Shown here one piece after another: positions 42,715-51,667 of a DNA stretch of 64,000 bases. The notes under the pieces were generated by a model that saw nothing but the letters and a program-made list of their open reading frames with translations, ran no database searches and had not been told where the DNA came from. The DNA is from Pseudomonas sp. UBA6562 (lineage in GTDB: Bacteria > Pseudomonadota > Gammaproteobacteria > Pseudomonadales > Pseudomonadaceae), in assembly GCF_002434265.1 (NCBI RefSeq), contig NZ_DJJS01000008.1, forward strand, positions 355,667-419,666, written 5' to 3'. Every line of letters begins with the position of its first letter. The stretch's first letter is position 1. A program made the position numbers and the translations under genes.

Positions 42715-43485
42715 TCAGCGATAGATCATCTTGCGCGTCATGCCGCCATCGACCACGAACTCCTGCCCGGTCACAAAACCCGATTGGCGCGACAGCAGCC
42801 ACGCGACCAACGCCGCCACATCCTCCACCGTCCCTACCCTGCCGCTCGGATGCTGCGCGTGGTCCTCGTCGCTGAGCGGTTCGGCGCGACGCACCGAGGG
42901 ATCGCGCGCATCGATCCAGCCGGGGCTGACGGCGTTGACGCGAATGTCCGGCCCCAGGCTTACGGCCAGGGCGTGGGTCAGGGCCACGAGCCCGCCCTTG
43001 CTGGCCGCATAGGCCTCGGTGTCCGGCTCGGACTGCCGTGTGCGGGTGGAGGCAATGTTGACGATCGCGCCGCCGTGCGCACGCAAGTAAGGCGCGCAAT
43101 GTTTGGCCAGCAACAGGGGACCGGTGAGGTTGATCGCCAGCGTGCGATTCCATTTAGCCAACGACAAGGTTTCCAGCGGCCCGTTGTCCGGGTTGGCGAC
43201 CGCCGCATTGCAGATCAGGGCATCGAGGCGACCGAACTGCCCGAGCACCTCGGACACCGCTCCCCTCACCTGCGCTTCCTCCGCCACGTCCAGCGTGATG
43301 AACCAAGCGTTGTCACCCAAGGCTTTGGCGACCTTGGAGCCGCGCTTGCGGTCCAGGTCGCCAAGCACCACCTGCCAGCCTTCGCAGATCAGCCACGCAG
43401 CGATACCCAAGCCGATACCGCGTGCGGCGCCGGTGACCAGCGCGACCCGGCCATTGAGGCCGGGCTGCGCTTTTTGCCAATCCAT
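42715..43485 (-). CDS. SDR family oxidoreductase
   Basis: The 256-residue short-chain dehydrogenase has the Rossmann motif TGAARGIGLG, the Asn of NAAVANP, catalytic Ser in IASTRTR, and the YAASKGG motif (Tyr, Lys). Substrate unknown. The start at 43485 overlaps the metZ stop (TGATG), so it is the last gene of the purF-metZ run. A GTG three bases upstream is the only alternative. Confidence 0.9.
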   Translation of the reverse strand: MDWQKAQPGLNGRVALVTGAARGIGLGIAAWLICEGWQVVLGDLDRKRGSKVAKALGDNAWFITLDVAEEAQVRGAVSEVLGQFGRLDALICNAAVANPDNGPLETLSLAKWNRTLAINLTGPLLLAKHCAPYLRAHGGAIVNIASTRTRQSEPDTEAYAASKGGLVALTHALAVSLGPDIRVNAVSPGWIDARDPSVRRAEPLSDEDHAQHPSGRVGTVEDVAALVAWLLSRQSGFVTGQEFVVDGGMTRKMIYR

Positions 43486-44696
43486 CACAGTACGGCCAGC
43501 CCCCGCGCCAGATCCGCTTGCAGGTCGGCCAGGTCTTCCAGGCCGACGGCGACACGGATCAGGTTGTCGCGAATGCCTGCTGCCTCACGCTCCTGGGGCG
43601 ACAAGCGACCGTGGGAGGTGGTAGCGGGATGGGCGATGGTGGTTTTGCTGTCGCCCAGGTTGGTGGTGATCGAGATCACCCGGGTGGCGTCGATGAAGCG
43701 CCAGGCTGCTTCTTTGCCGCCTTTGACTTCGAAGCTGACCACCGCGCCGAAGCCGCTCATCTGCCGCTTGGCCAGTTCGTGCTGCGGATGGCTGGGAAGG
43801 CCTGCGTAGTGCACGCGCTCGATGCCGTCCTGCTGCTCCAACCACTGCGCCAGCGCCTGAGCGCTCTCGCAGTGCGCACGCATGCGCAGCCGCAAGGTTT
43901 CCAGGCCCTTGGTGAAGATCCAGGCGTTGAACGGGCTGAGGGTCGGCCCGGCAGTACGCAGGAAGCCCACGACTTCCTTCATCTGCTCGTGGCGCCCCGC
44001 CACTGCGCCGCCCATGCAACGCCCCTGGCCGTCGATGAACTTGGTCGCCGAATGGAACACGATGTCGGCACCCAGCTTGAGCGGCTGTTGCAACGCTGGC
44101 GTGCTGAAGCAGTTGTCCACCACCAGCAGCGCGCCGCCCGCGTGGGCGATCTCGGCCAGCGCCGGAATGTCGACCACCTCGGCCAGCGGATTGGACGGCG
44201 ACTCGACCAGCAGCAGGCGCGTGTTGGCCTTGAGCGCGGCGCGCCAGCCGGCGAGGTCGGCCAACGGCACGTAATCCACCTGCACGCCGAAGCGCTTGAA
44301 GTACTTGTCGAACAGGCTGATGGTGGATCCGAACACGCTCTGCGAGACCAGCACATGGTCGCCGGCACTGCACAGGGACATGACGATCGCCAGGATCGCC
44401 GCCATCCCCGTGGAGGTGCCGACGGCCTGCTCGGCCCCTTCCATGGCCGCCAGGCGCTCTTCGAACGCCCGCACGGTGGGGTTGGTATAACGCGAGTAGA
44501 CGTTGCCCGGCGTTTCACCGGCAAAACGCGCCGCCGCATCGGCCGCGGTGCGGAATACGTAGCTCGAGGTCAGGAACAGCGCTTCGCTGTGCTCGCCCTC
44601 GGGTGTGCGCTGTTGCCCAGCACGAACCGCAAGGGTGTCGAAACCGACACCCTCCAGGTCGCTGTCCAATCGCCCGGCATCCCATTGATCCGTCAT
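43485..44696 (-). CDS. metZ: O-succinylhomoserine sulfhydrylase
   Basis: The 403-residue PLP enzyme makes homocysteine directly from O-succinylhomoserine and sulfide, the Pseudomonas route to methionine. The PLP lysine is in HSATKFIDGQGR and the substrate loop in YSRYTNPTV. The length and place next to purF match MetZ of P. aeruginosa. GGAG precedes the ATG at 44696; an ATG 15 bases upstream is less likely. Confidence 0.95.
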   Translation of the reverse strand: MTDQWDAGRLDSDLEGVGFDTLAVRAGQQRTPEGEHSEALFLTSSYVFRTAADAAARFAGETPGNVYSRYTNPTVRAFEERLAAMEGAEQAVGTSTGMAAILAIVMSLCSAGDHVLVSQSVFGSTISLFDKYFKRFGVQVDYVPLADLAGWRAALKANTRLLLVESPSNPLAEVVDIPALAEIAHAGGALLVVDNCFSTPALQQPLKLGADIVFHSATKFIDGQGRCMGGAVAGRHEQMKEVVGFLRTAGPTLSPFNAWIFTKGLETLRLRMRAHCESAQALAQWLEQQDGIERVHYAGLPSHPQHELAKRQMSGFGAVVSFEVKGGKEAAWRFIDATRVISITTNLGDSKTTIAHPATTSHGRLSPQEREAAGIRDNLIRVAVGLEDLADLQADLARGLAVL

Positions 44697-44711
44697 GCCG
44701 CTGCTCCCCAA

Positions 44712-46217
44712 TCAGTTGTTGTAGAGGTCGATGATGGCGCTGACGGCCTGGTTCTGCACCTTGGCCATGTCGTTGCGCGCCTGCTCGATACGATCCAGGT
44801 ACGCCTCGTCGACATCACCGGTCACGTACTTGCCGTCGAACACTGCACAGTCGAAGTGTTCGATCTTGATCTTGCCACCACCGACGGCTTCGATCAGGTC
44901 CGGCAGGTCCTGGTAGATCAGCCAGTCGGCGCCGATCAGCTGGGCCACCTGTTCGGTGGTACGGTTGTGTGCGATCAGCTCATGGACACTCGGCATGTCG
45001 ATGCCGTAGACGTTGGGGTAGCGCACGGCAGGGGCCGCCGAGCAGAAGTATACGTTCTTGGCGCCGGCTTCGCGGGCCATCTGGATGATTTGCTTGCAGG
45101 TGGTGCCGCGTACGATGGAATCGTCCACCAGCATCACGTTCTTGCCGCGGAACTCCAGTTCGATGGCGTTGAGCTTCTGGCGCACCGATTTCTTGCGTGC
45201 CGCCTGGCCGGGCATGATGAAGGTACGGCCGATGTAGCGGTTTTTGACGAAGCCTTCGCGGAACTTCACGCCCAGGTGGTTGGCCAGCTCCAGGGCAGCG
45301 GTACGGCTGGTGTCCGGGATCGGGATGACCACGTCGATGTCGTGCTCGGGGCGCTCGCGGCGGATCTTGTCGGCCAGCTTCTCGCCCATGCGCAGGCGCG
45401 CCTTGTACACCGAGACGCCATCCATGATCGAGTCGGGACGGGCCAGGTAGACGTGTTCGAAGATGCACGGCTTGAGCTGGGCGCTGGTCGCGCACTGGTG
45501 CGTGTAGAGCTGGCCTTCTTCGGTGATGTACACCGCTTCGCCCGGCGCCAGATCGCGGATCAGGGTGAAGCCGAGCACGTCGAGGGCCACGCTTTCCGAG
45601 GCGATCATGTACTCCACGCCTTCGTCGGTGTGGCGTTGGCCGAACACCACCGGACGAATGCCGTTGGGGTCGCGGAAGCCGACGATGCCATAGCCGGTGA
45701 TCATGGCTACTACCGCATAGCCGCCCACGCAGCGGCTGTGCACGTGCGAAACCGCTGCGAACACGTCTTCTTCGGTAGGCTGCAGCTTGCCGCGCACCGC
45801 CAGTTCGTGGGCGAACACGTTCAACAGTACTTCGGAGTCCGAACTGGTGTTGACATGGCGAAGATCGGACTCGTAGATCTCCTTGGCCAACTGCTCGACG
45901 TTGGTCAGGTTGCCGTTGTGCGCCAGGGTGATGCCGTACGGCGAATTGACGTAGAACGGCTGCGCCTCGGCCGAGGTCGAGCTGCCGGCGGTGGGATAGC
46001 GCACGTGGCCGATGCCCATGTGGCCGACCAGGCGCTGCATGTGGCGCTGCTGGAAAACATCGCGCACCAGGCCATTGTCCTTGCGCAGGAATAACCGGCC
46101 ACCATGGCTGGTCACGATACCGGCAGCATCCTGGCCGCGGTGCTGGAGGACCGTAAGCGCGTCATACAGCGCCTGATTGACGTTCGACTTACCGACGATA
46201 CCGGTGATGCCACACAT
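44712..46217 (-). CDS. purF: Amidophosphoribosyltransferase
   Basis: The 501-residue enzyme catalyses the first step of purine synthesis. The N-terminal nucleophile Cys2 follows Met directly (MCGITGIVG), so no propeptide is present. The PRPP loop is VMLVDDSIVRGTT. The downstream gene metZ starts 16 bases after its stop, and cvpA lies upstream, the conserved cvpA-purF order. Confidence 0.97.
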   Translation of the reverse strand: MCGITGIVGKSNVNQALYDALTVLQHRGQDAAGIVTSHGGRLFLRKDNGLVRDVFQQRHMQRLVGHMGIGHVRYPTAGSSTSAEAQPFYVNSPYGITLAHNGNLTNVEQLAKEIYESDLRHVNTSSDSEVLLNVFAHELAVRGKLQPTEEDVFAAVSHVHSRCVGGYAVVAMITGYGIVGFRDPNGIRPVVFGQRHTDEGVEYMIASESVALDVLGFTLIRDLAPGEAVYITEEGQLYTHQCATSAQLKPCIFEHVYLARPDSIMDGVSVYKARLRMGEKLADKIRRERPEHDIDVVIPIPDTSRTAALELANHLGVKFREGFVKNRYIGRTFIMPGQAARKKSVRQKLNAIELEFRGKNVMLVDDSIVRGTTCKQIIQMAREAGAKNVYFCSAAPAVRYPNVYGIDMPSVHELIAHNRTTEQVAQLIGADWLIYQDLPDLIEAVGGGKIKIEHFDCAVFDGKYVTGDVDEAYLDRIEQARNDMAKVQNQAVSAIIDLYNN

Positions 46218-46258
46218 GCGACGCGACCCCTACTTTGATGAAACTTGATGGAACCTGT

Positions 46259-46813
46259 TCAGGGCTTGAGCGGCCCGAGCAATTGTTCCTTGAACGGAAG
46301 ATCAGCCGGAGCGCTGACTCCATTGGACATCCACTGACCGGTGAAGCCCAGAATCAGGTTCTTCGACCAGTCGGCGATCAGCAAGAACTGCGGTATCAGG
46401 CGAGACTCCTGCCACCACGGATCCTGCTGCACGGGCCCCAGACTGAGCAGGCCCACCGTGACCACTACCAGCAGCGCGCCACGCGCGGCGCCGAATGCCA
46501 TGCCGAGAAATCTGTCGGTGCCCGACAGACCGGTGACGCGAATCAGCTCACCGATGAGGAAATTGAGCATCGCCCCCACCAACAAGGTGGCGACGAACAA
46601 AAGGGTACACCCTGCGATGACGCGCGCCGAAGGCGTTTGAATGTAGCCTTCGAGGTAATGCGACAGCGACCCGCCGAACATCCAGGCTACCGCCCCGGCC
46701 ACGATCCAGATGAGCAGCGATAGCGCCTCTTTGACGAAGCCGCGCTTGAGACTGATCAGTGAGGAAACGGCGATGATCGCGATGATCGCCCAGTCGACCC
46801 AGGAAAATGCCAC
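46259..46813 (-). CDS. cvpA: CvpA family membrane protein
   Basis: The 184-residue inner-membrane protein has four TMs (VDWAIIAIIAVSSLISL, SLLIWIVAGAVAWMFGG, AGCTLLFVATLLVGAML, ARGALLVVVTVGLLSLG). CvpA is needed for colicin V production and for envelope stress tolerance in other bacteria. Its position before purF is the standard one. Confidence 0.93.
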   Translation of the reverse strand: MAFSWVDWAIIAIIAVSSLISLKRGFVKEALSLLIWIVAGAVAWMFGGSLSHYLEGYIQTPSARVIAGCTLLFVATLLVGAMLNFLIGELIRVTGLSGTDRFLGMAFGAARGALLVVVTVGLLSLGPVQQDPWWQESRLIPQFLLIADWSKNLILGFTGQWMSNGVSAPADLPFKEQLLGPLKP

Positions 46814-46949
46814 ATTGCTGCCTGCAGAGGTTTGAGGCGGCGCATTTTACCAGAGCAGGAAGCCGGGAGTAAGCGGAAAGTCAGTCGACGGCAGGCGGGA
46901 CCGCCCGTCGTCCAGGCGAGCTGGACAACTGGCGGCGTGCCGTCGCGAA

Positions 46950-47597
46950 TCAGCCGCGTTCGGGCTGAAAACGTACGATCAAGCCCTTGAGGCTGTGCTG
47001 ACGATTGATCACATCGCGCAGCCGCTCGGCCTCGGCACGTTCGATCACCGGCCCTACGAACACTCGATTCAGACCATCGGCGCTGCGGATGTAAGCGTTG
47101 TAGCCCTGACTGCGCAAGGTGGCCTGCAACTTGTCGGCCCCCGGACGACTGGACAGGCTCGCCAACTGAATCGACCAGCTCGCCGGCAGGCCATTGGCAT
47201 CGACCTTGGCCGTCGCCTCCGTTTTCGCGGCAGGTAGGGCGCTCGCCTGACGGGCAGGCTCGGGCGTCGGCACGGGCTTGGCGACAGGCGTCTGCGACTG
47301 GACCTGCGGCGACGGCGTGATCGGCTGACGTGGCGTGGTCACCGGCGCGTTCGACTCGTTGACCACGACCGGCGCTTGCATCGTCTTCTCAGGCAATGCC
47401 TGCGGTTCGGGCACCGCCACCTGTTCCACCTGCACATCGGCCACTTTCGGCGCAGCCGGCGCCTGAGGCGCCTCGACATGGACCTGACGCACCTCGTCCT
47501 GCCGGGTGAACAGCATCGGTAGGAACACGACCGCCAGCGCCACCAGTACCAGCGCACCGACGATGCGCTGCTTGACCCCTTTATCCAGCACTGTCAT
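46950..47597 (-). CDS. dedD: SPOR domain protein DedD
   Basis: The 215-residue protein has a short cytoplasmic start, one TM (IVGALVLVALAVVFLPMLF), a Pro/Gln/Val-rich linker (~100 residues) and a C-terminal SPOR domain (WSIQLASLSSRPGADKLQ, VFVGPVIERAEAERL). SPOR domains bind denuded glycan at the division septum. The gene follows folC with no gap. Confidence 0.92.
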   Translation of the reverse strand: MTVLDKGVKQRIVGALVLVALAVVFLPMLFTRQDEVRQVHVEAPQAPAAPKVADVQVEQVAVPEPQALPEKTMQAPVVVNESNAPVTTPRQPITPSPQVQSQTPVAKPVPTPEPARQASALPAAKTEATAKVDANGLPASWSIQLASLSSRPGADKLQATLRSQGYNAYIRSADGLNRVFVGPVIERAEAERLRDVINRQHSLKGLIVRFQPERG

Positions 47598-48887
47598 CTA
47601 CTCCTTCTCCGGAACCTGCCGCTCGAGCCATTCGAGCGCCTGGGCAACACAGAAGAACGATCCGAACAGCAGAATCTGGTCGTCCGCGGTTGCCAGCGCG
47701 CACTGCTCATTCAGAGCAGCGTCGACGCTGGGGTAAGACTTCACCGCCGCGCCAAGGTTCGTCAGGGCATCGGCAAGCTCCGCAGCCGGACGGCTGCGCG
47801 GCGTGAGCAAGGGTGTCACGGCCCATTCGTCGACCTGCCGCAACAGCGGTTCGACGACCCCGGCCAGGTCTTTGTCGGCCAACAGGCCGAACACCGCGCG
47901 ACGCTTGCCGAGCACCGGTCGTTGCGCCAGGCGCGCGGCCAGGTAATGCGCCGCATGCGGGTTGTGGCCCACATCGAGCAGCACTTCGACGGACTTGCCC
48001 TGATAGCGCACGACGCGCCGGTCGAGGCGACCGACCACTCGAGTTCGACGCAATGCCTGGGCAATACGCTCGGGCTGCCACGGCAGATCCATCAAGGCAT
48101 AGGCTTGCAGTGCCAACGCGGCGTTGTCCATCGGCAGATCGAGCAGTGGCAGATCGTGCAGTGCAAGGGGCTGGCCACCTGCATCCAGACCGCGCCAATG
48201 CCACTGCTGGCCATCGATGTTCAGGTCGAACTCGCGACCGCGCAACGACAGTGGACACGCCAATTCACCGGCCTTGTCCAGCAGCGGCTGGGGCGGATCG
48301 AGGTCGCCGCACAACGCGGGCTTGCCGCGACGCATGATACCGGCCTTCTCGAAAGCCACCGATTCGCGACTGTCGCCCAAGTACTCGATGTGGTCGACAC
48401 CGATACTGGTGACGACCGCCAGATCGGCATCGACCAGGTTGACCGCATCCAGCCGACCGCCGAGGCCGACCTCCAACACCACGGCGTCCAGAGACGAGCG
48501 GCTGAACAGCCAGAAGGCCGCCAGCGTACCCATCTCGAAATAGGTCAACGTGATGTCGCCACGCGCCGCTTCGACCGCAGCGAAGGCCTGGCACAACTGT
48601 GCGTCGTCGACATCCGCCTCGTCGATGCGCACCCGCTCGTTGTAGCGCAGCAGGTGCGGCGAGCTGTAGACGCCGACCCGCAGCCCCTGGGCCTTGAGCA
48701 AGGCAGCGATGAACGCACAGGTCGAACCTTTGCCGTTGGTGCCGGTGACCGTCACCACGCGCGGCGCCAACGGGCCCAGCTGCAAACGCTCCAGCACTTG
48801 CCGCGAGCGCTCCAGCCCCATGTCGATGGCCGAGGGGTGCAGTTGTTCGAGGTAGGCGAGCCATTCGCCCAGGGTGCTAGGGTTCAT
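47598..48887 (-). CDS. folC: Dihydrofolate synthase / folylpolyglutamate synthase
   Basis: The 429-residue Mur-ligase-type enzyme adds glutamate to dihydropteroate and folates. The ATP loop is VTVTGTNGKGSTCAF, followed by YSSPHLLRYNERVRI and LEVGLGGRLDAVN. The ATG overlaps the accD stop (TGATG). Confidence 0.97.
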   Translation of the reverse strand: MNPSTLGEWLAYLEQLHPSAIDMGLERSRQVLERLQLGPLAPRVVTVTGTNGKGSTCAFIAALLKAQGLRVGVYSSPHLLRYNERVRIDEADVDDAQLCQAFAAVEAARGDITLTYFEMGTLAAFWLFSRSSLDAVVLEVGLGGRLDAVNLVDADLAVVTSIGVDHIEYLGDSRESVAFEKAGIMRRGKPALCGDLDPPQPLLDKAGELACPLSLRGREFDLNIDGQQWHWRGLDAGGQPLALHDLPLLDLPMDNAALALQAYALMDLPWQPERIAQALRRTRVVGRLDRRVVRYQGKSVEVLLDVGHNPHAAHYLAARLAQRPVLGKRRAVFGLLADKDLAGVVEPLLRQVDEWAVTPLLTPRSRPAAELADALTNLGAAVKSYPSVDAALNEQCALATADDQILLFGSFFCVAQALEWLERQVPEKE

Positions 48888-49780
48888 CACGCGACCGCAG
48901 CCACTTCCCGTGCTTGCTCGGGCGTTTCCTGGCCGGTCATCTGTGCCAGCAGGCGGGCCAGGCGCGGACGCAGTTCCTGGCGCGAGACGATCAGATCGAT
49001 GGCGCCGTGCTCCAGCAGGAACTCCGAACGCTGGAAGCCTTCGGGCAGCTTTTCACGCACGGTCTGCTCGATCACGCGCGGGCCGGCGAAGCCGATCAGG
49101 GCCTTGGGTTCGCCGACGATGACGTCGCCCAGCATCGCCAGGGAGGCCGAGACGCCGCCGTAGACCGGGTCGGTCAGCACGGAAATGAACGGGATGCCTT
49201 CCTCGCGCAGACGCGCCAGGGCGGCCGAGGTCTTGGCCATTTGCATCAGGGAAATCAGGGCTTCCTGCATGCGCGCGCCGCCGGAGGCCGAGAAGCAGAC
49301 CATTGGGCAGCGGTGCTCGAGGGCGTAGTTGGCTGCGCGCACGAAGCGCTCACCGACCACTGCGCCCATCGAACCGCCCATGAAGGAGAACTCGAAGGCG
49401 CTGACCACGATGGGCAGGCCCATGAGCGTGCCGCTCATGGAGATCAGCGCGTCGTGCTCGCCGGTCTGTTTCTGCGCGGCGGTCAGGCGGTCCTTGTATT
49501 TCTTGCCGTCACGGAATTTCAGACGGTCGACCGGCTCCAGTTCCGCACCCAGCTCGGCACGGCCTTCGGCGTCGAGGAAGATGTCGATGCGCGCGCGTGC
49601 GCCGATGCGCATGTGGTGGTTGCACTTGGGGCAGACGTCGAGGGTCTTTTCCAGCTCCGGACGATACAGCACGGCTTCGCAGGACGGGCATTTGTGCCAC
49701 AGGCCTTCGGGCACCGAACTCTTCTTGACCTCCGAACGCATGATCGATGGGATCAGTTTGTCTACCAACCAGTTGCTCAT
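48887..49780 (-). CDS. accD: Acetyl-CoA carboxylase carboxyltransferase subunit beta
   Basis: The 297-residue subunit makes malonyl-CoA with AccA. The zinc ribbon at the N-terminus has four cysteines (CPSCEAVL, CPKCNHHM), and the carboxyltransferase core shows FSASGGARMQEAL and GGVSASLAML. It is translationally coupled to folC, a conserved order. Confidence 0.97.
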   Translation of the reverse strand: MSNWLVDKLIPSIMRSEVKKSSVPEGLWHKCPSCEAVLYRPELEKTLDVCPKCNHHMRIGARARIDIFLDAEGRAELGAELEPVDRLKFRDGKKYKDRLTAAQKQTGEHDALISMSGTLMGLPIVVSAFEFSFMGGSMGAVVGERFVRAANYALEHRCPMVCFSASGGARMQEALISLMQMAKTSAALARLREEGIPFISVLTDPVYGGVSASLAMLGDVIVGEPKALIGFAGPRVIEQTVREKLPEGFQRSEFLLEHGAIDLIVSRQELRPRLARLLAQMTGQETPEQAREVAAVA

Positions 49781-50005
49781 GCTTTGTTTCTCCAGTAGTG
49801 GATGGCAGCGACCCGTTGTTGCCTGGCCGCGCCGCCCTTGAACTCAAAAATCATCGTGACAAACATGCAGTCGCCCAAGGCCACTGCACTTCAATAGATT
49901 GACCGACACGCGTACGTGCCGTGCCGGGGCGCCCGAACATCGCCAGGCCGCCCACGGCCGCGAATGCTATGGACGATGACGCCACGCGCCCCGTCACATT
50001 CGCGC

Positions 50006-50626
50006 TCACGCCCTGCGCACTGCACGCAGGAACGCGTCGATCTTCTGCGCATCCTTGATGCCCTTGGCCTGCTCTACCCCGCCGCTGACGTCGACCGCCC
50101 AGGGTTTGACCCGGGCGATGGCCTCGGCGACGTTGTCAGGCGACAGGCCGCCCGCCAGGACCACCGGTTTGCTCAACCGGGCCGGAATCAACGACCAGTC
50201 GAAGGACTGCCCGGTGCCGCCCGGCACGCCAGCCACATAGGCATCGAGCAACAAAGCGCTGGCGCCGGCGTACTGCTGGCACGCTGCCTCGAGATCGTCG
50301 CCCGGACGTACCCGCAATGCCTTCATCCATGGCCGACCATGGCCTTCGCATTGCGCGGGCGTCTCGTCGCCATGGAACTGCAACAAGTCGAGTGGCACCG
50401 CATCGAGGATCTCGCCCACCTCACAGCGCGAGGCGTCGACGAACAGGCCGACCGTGGTCACGAAGGGCGGCAATGCCTGAACGATGGCCCGAGCCTGTTG
50501 AACGTTCACCGCCCGCGGGCTCTTGGCGTAGAACACCAGACCGATGGCGTCGGCACCGGCGCGCGCTGCGGCCAGCGCATCTTCGACTCGAGTGATTCCA
50601 CAGATCTTGCTGCGAACGTTGTTCAT
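50006..50626 (-). CDS. trpF: Phosphoribosylanthranilate isomerase
   Basis: The 206-residue TIM barrel catalyses the third step of tryptophan synthesis from chorismate. Motifs SKICGITRVEDA, LLQFHGDET and PWAVDVSGGVE are diagnostic. The start at 50626 gives the usual MNNVRSKICG N-terminus; a longer start at 50668 adds an unrelated 14 residues. Its location between truA and accD replaces dedA of the E. coli cluster. Confidence 0.96.
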   Translation of the reverse strand: MNNVRSKICGITRVEDALAAARAGADAIGLVFYAKSPRAVNVQQARAIVQALPPFVTTVGLFVDASRCEVGEILDAVPLDLLQFHGDETPAQCEGHGRPWMKALRVRPGDDLEAACQQYAGASALLLDAYVAGVPGGTGQSFDWSLIPARLSKPVVLAGGLSPDNVAEAIARVKPWAVDVSGGVEQAKGIKDAQKIDAFLRAVRRA

Positions 50627-50683
50627 ATGCTGCGAACCCTTGGCAAATGAGGGGGCGGATATTAACAAAGCGAGGCCGGCACG

Positions 50684-51538
50684 TCAGTCGAGCAGCGCTT
50701 CGTAGCCGGTCAAAAAGTGTGGGCCGATGTAACGCTGCGGCAAGGCGTACTGTTCGGGATACTCCACCTGCACCAGATACAACCCATAAGGATGCGCAGT
50801 CACGCCGCCATGGCGCCGATCGCGCCCCTCCAACACCTCGCGTGCCCAGGCCACGGGTCGTTCGCCCGCACCGATGGTCATCAGCACGCCGGCGATGTTG
50901 CGCACCATGTGATGCAGGAACGCCGTGGCGCGCACGTCGAGCACGATCATGCGCCCATGGCGGGTGACGCGCAGATGGTGAATGTGTTTGATCGGGGATT
51001 TGGCCTGGCATTGGCTGGCGCGAAAGGCGCTGAAATCGTGGGTGCCCAGCAGATGCTCGGCCGCTTCGGCCATGCGCTGCACATCCAGCGGGCGGTGGTT
51101 CCAGGTGACCTCTTCGGCCAGGTGCGCCGGGCGGATGGGGTCGTTGTAGATGACATACCGGTAGCGCCGCGCGGTCGCTTTGAAGCGGGCATGGAAATCG
51201 GCGGGCATCGCCTGCGCCCAGCTGACGCTGATGTCGTGGGGCAAATTGAAATTGGTGCCCATGGTCCAGGCGCGCTCGTCGCGAACGGCCCGGGTATCGA
51301 AATGCACGACCTGTCCGCAACCATGCACGCCGGCGTCGGTACGCCCTGCGCACAAGACGCTGATCGGTTCGTCAGCCACCTTTGACAAGGCCTTTTCCAG
51401 CGCTTGCTGGACGCTGGCGACACCGCTGGCCTGACGTTGCCAGCCGCGGTAGCGCGAGCCTTTGTATTCCACGCCCAGGGCGATGCGGGTCAAACCTTCG
51501 GCTGCTGATTCGGCCGCGTCATTGTCGAAGTTGTTCAA
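50684..51538 (-). CDS. truA: tRNA pseudouridine(38-40) synthase
   Basis: The 284-residue enzyme modifies U38-40 in tRNA anticodon stems. The catalytic Asp is in CAGRTDAGVHG, with RRYRYVIYN and HHMVRNIAG downstream. There is a short acidic extension at the N-terminus. Gene order (usg-fimV-truA) is conserved in Pseudomonas. Confidence 0.97.
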   Translation of the reverse strand: MNNFDNDAAESAAEGLTRIALGVEYKGSRYRGWQRQASGVASVQQALEKALSKVADEPISVLCAGRTDAGVHGCGQVVHFDTRAVRDERAWTMGTNFNLPHDISVSWAQAMPADFHARFKATARRYRYVIYNDPIRPAHLAEEVTWNHRPLDVQRMAEAAEHLLGTHDFSAFRASQCQAKSPIKHIHHLRVTRHGRMIVLDVRATAFLHHMVRNIAGVLMTIGAGERPVAWAREVLEGRDRRHGGVTAHPYGLYLVQVEYPEQYALPQRYIGPHFLTGYEALLD

Positions 51539-51667
51539 GAAAACCAGACCTGTGGATCAAACGAGGGCCGGATTATATCAGCGACACGCACAAGGGAAAC
51601 GATTGCCGGCCGGATCGGCGCAGTGCCGGTGCCCATGTGCAGGCTCACCGGCTTTGGCTCGAACCGA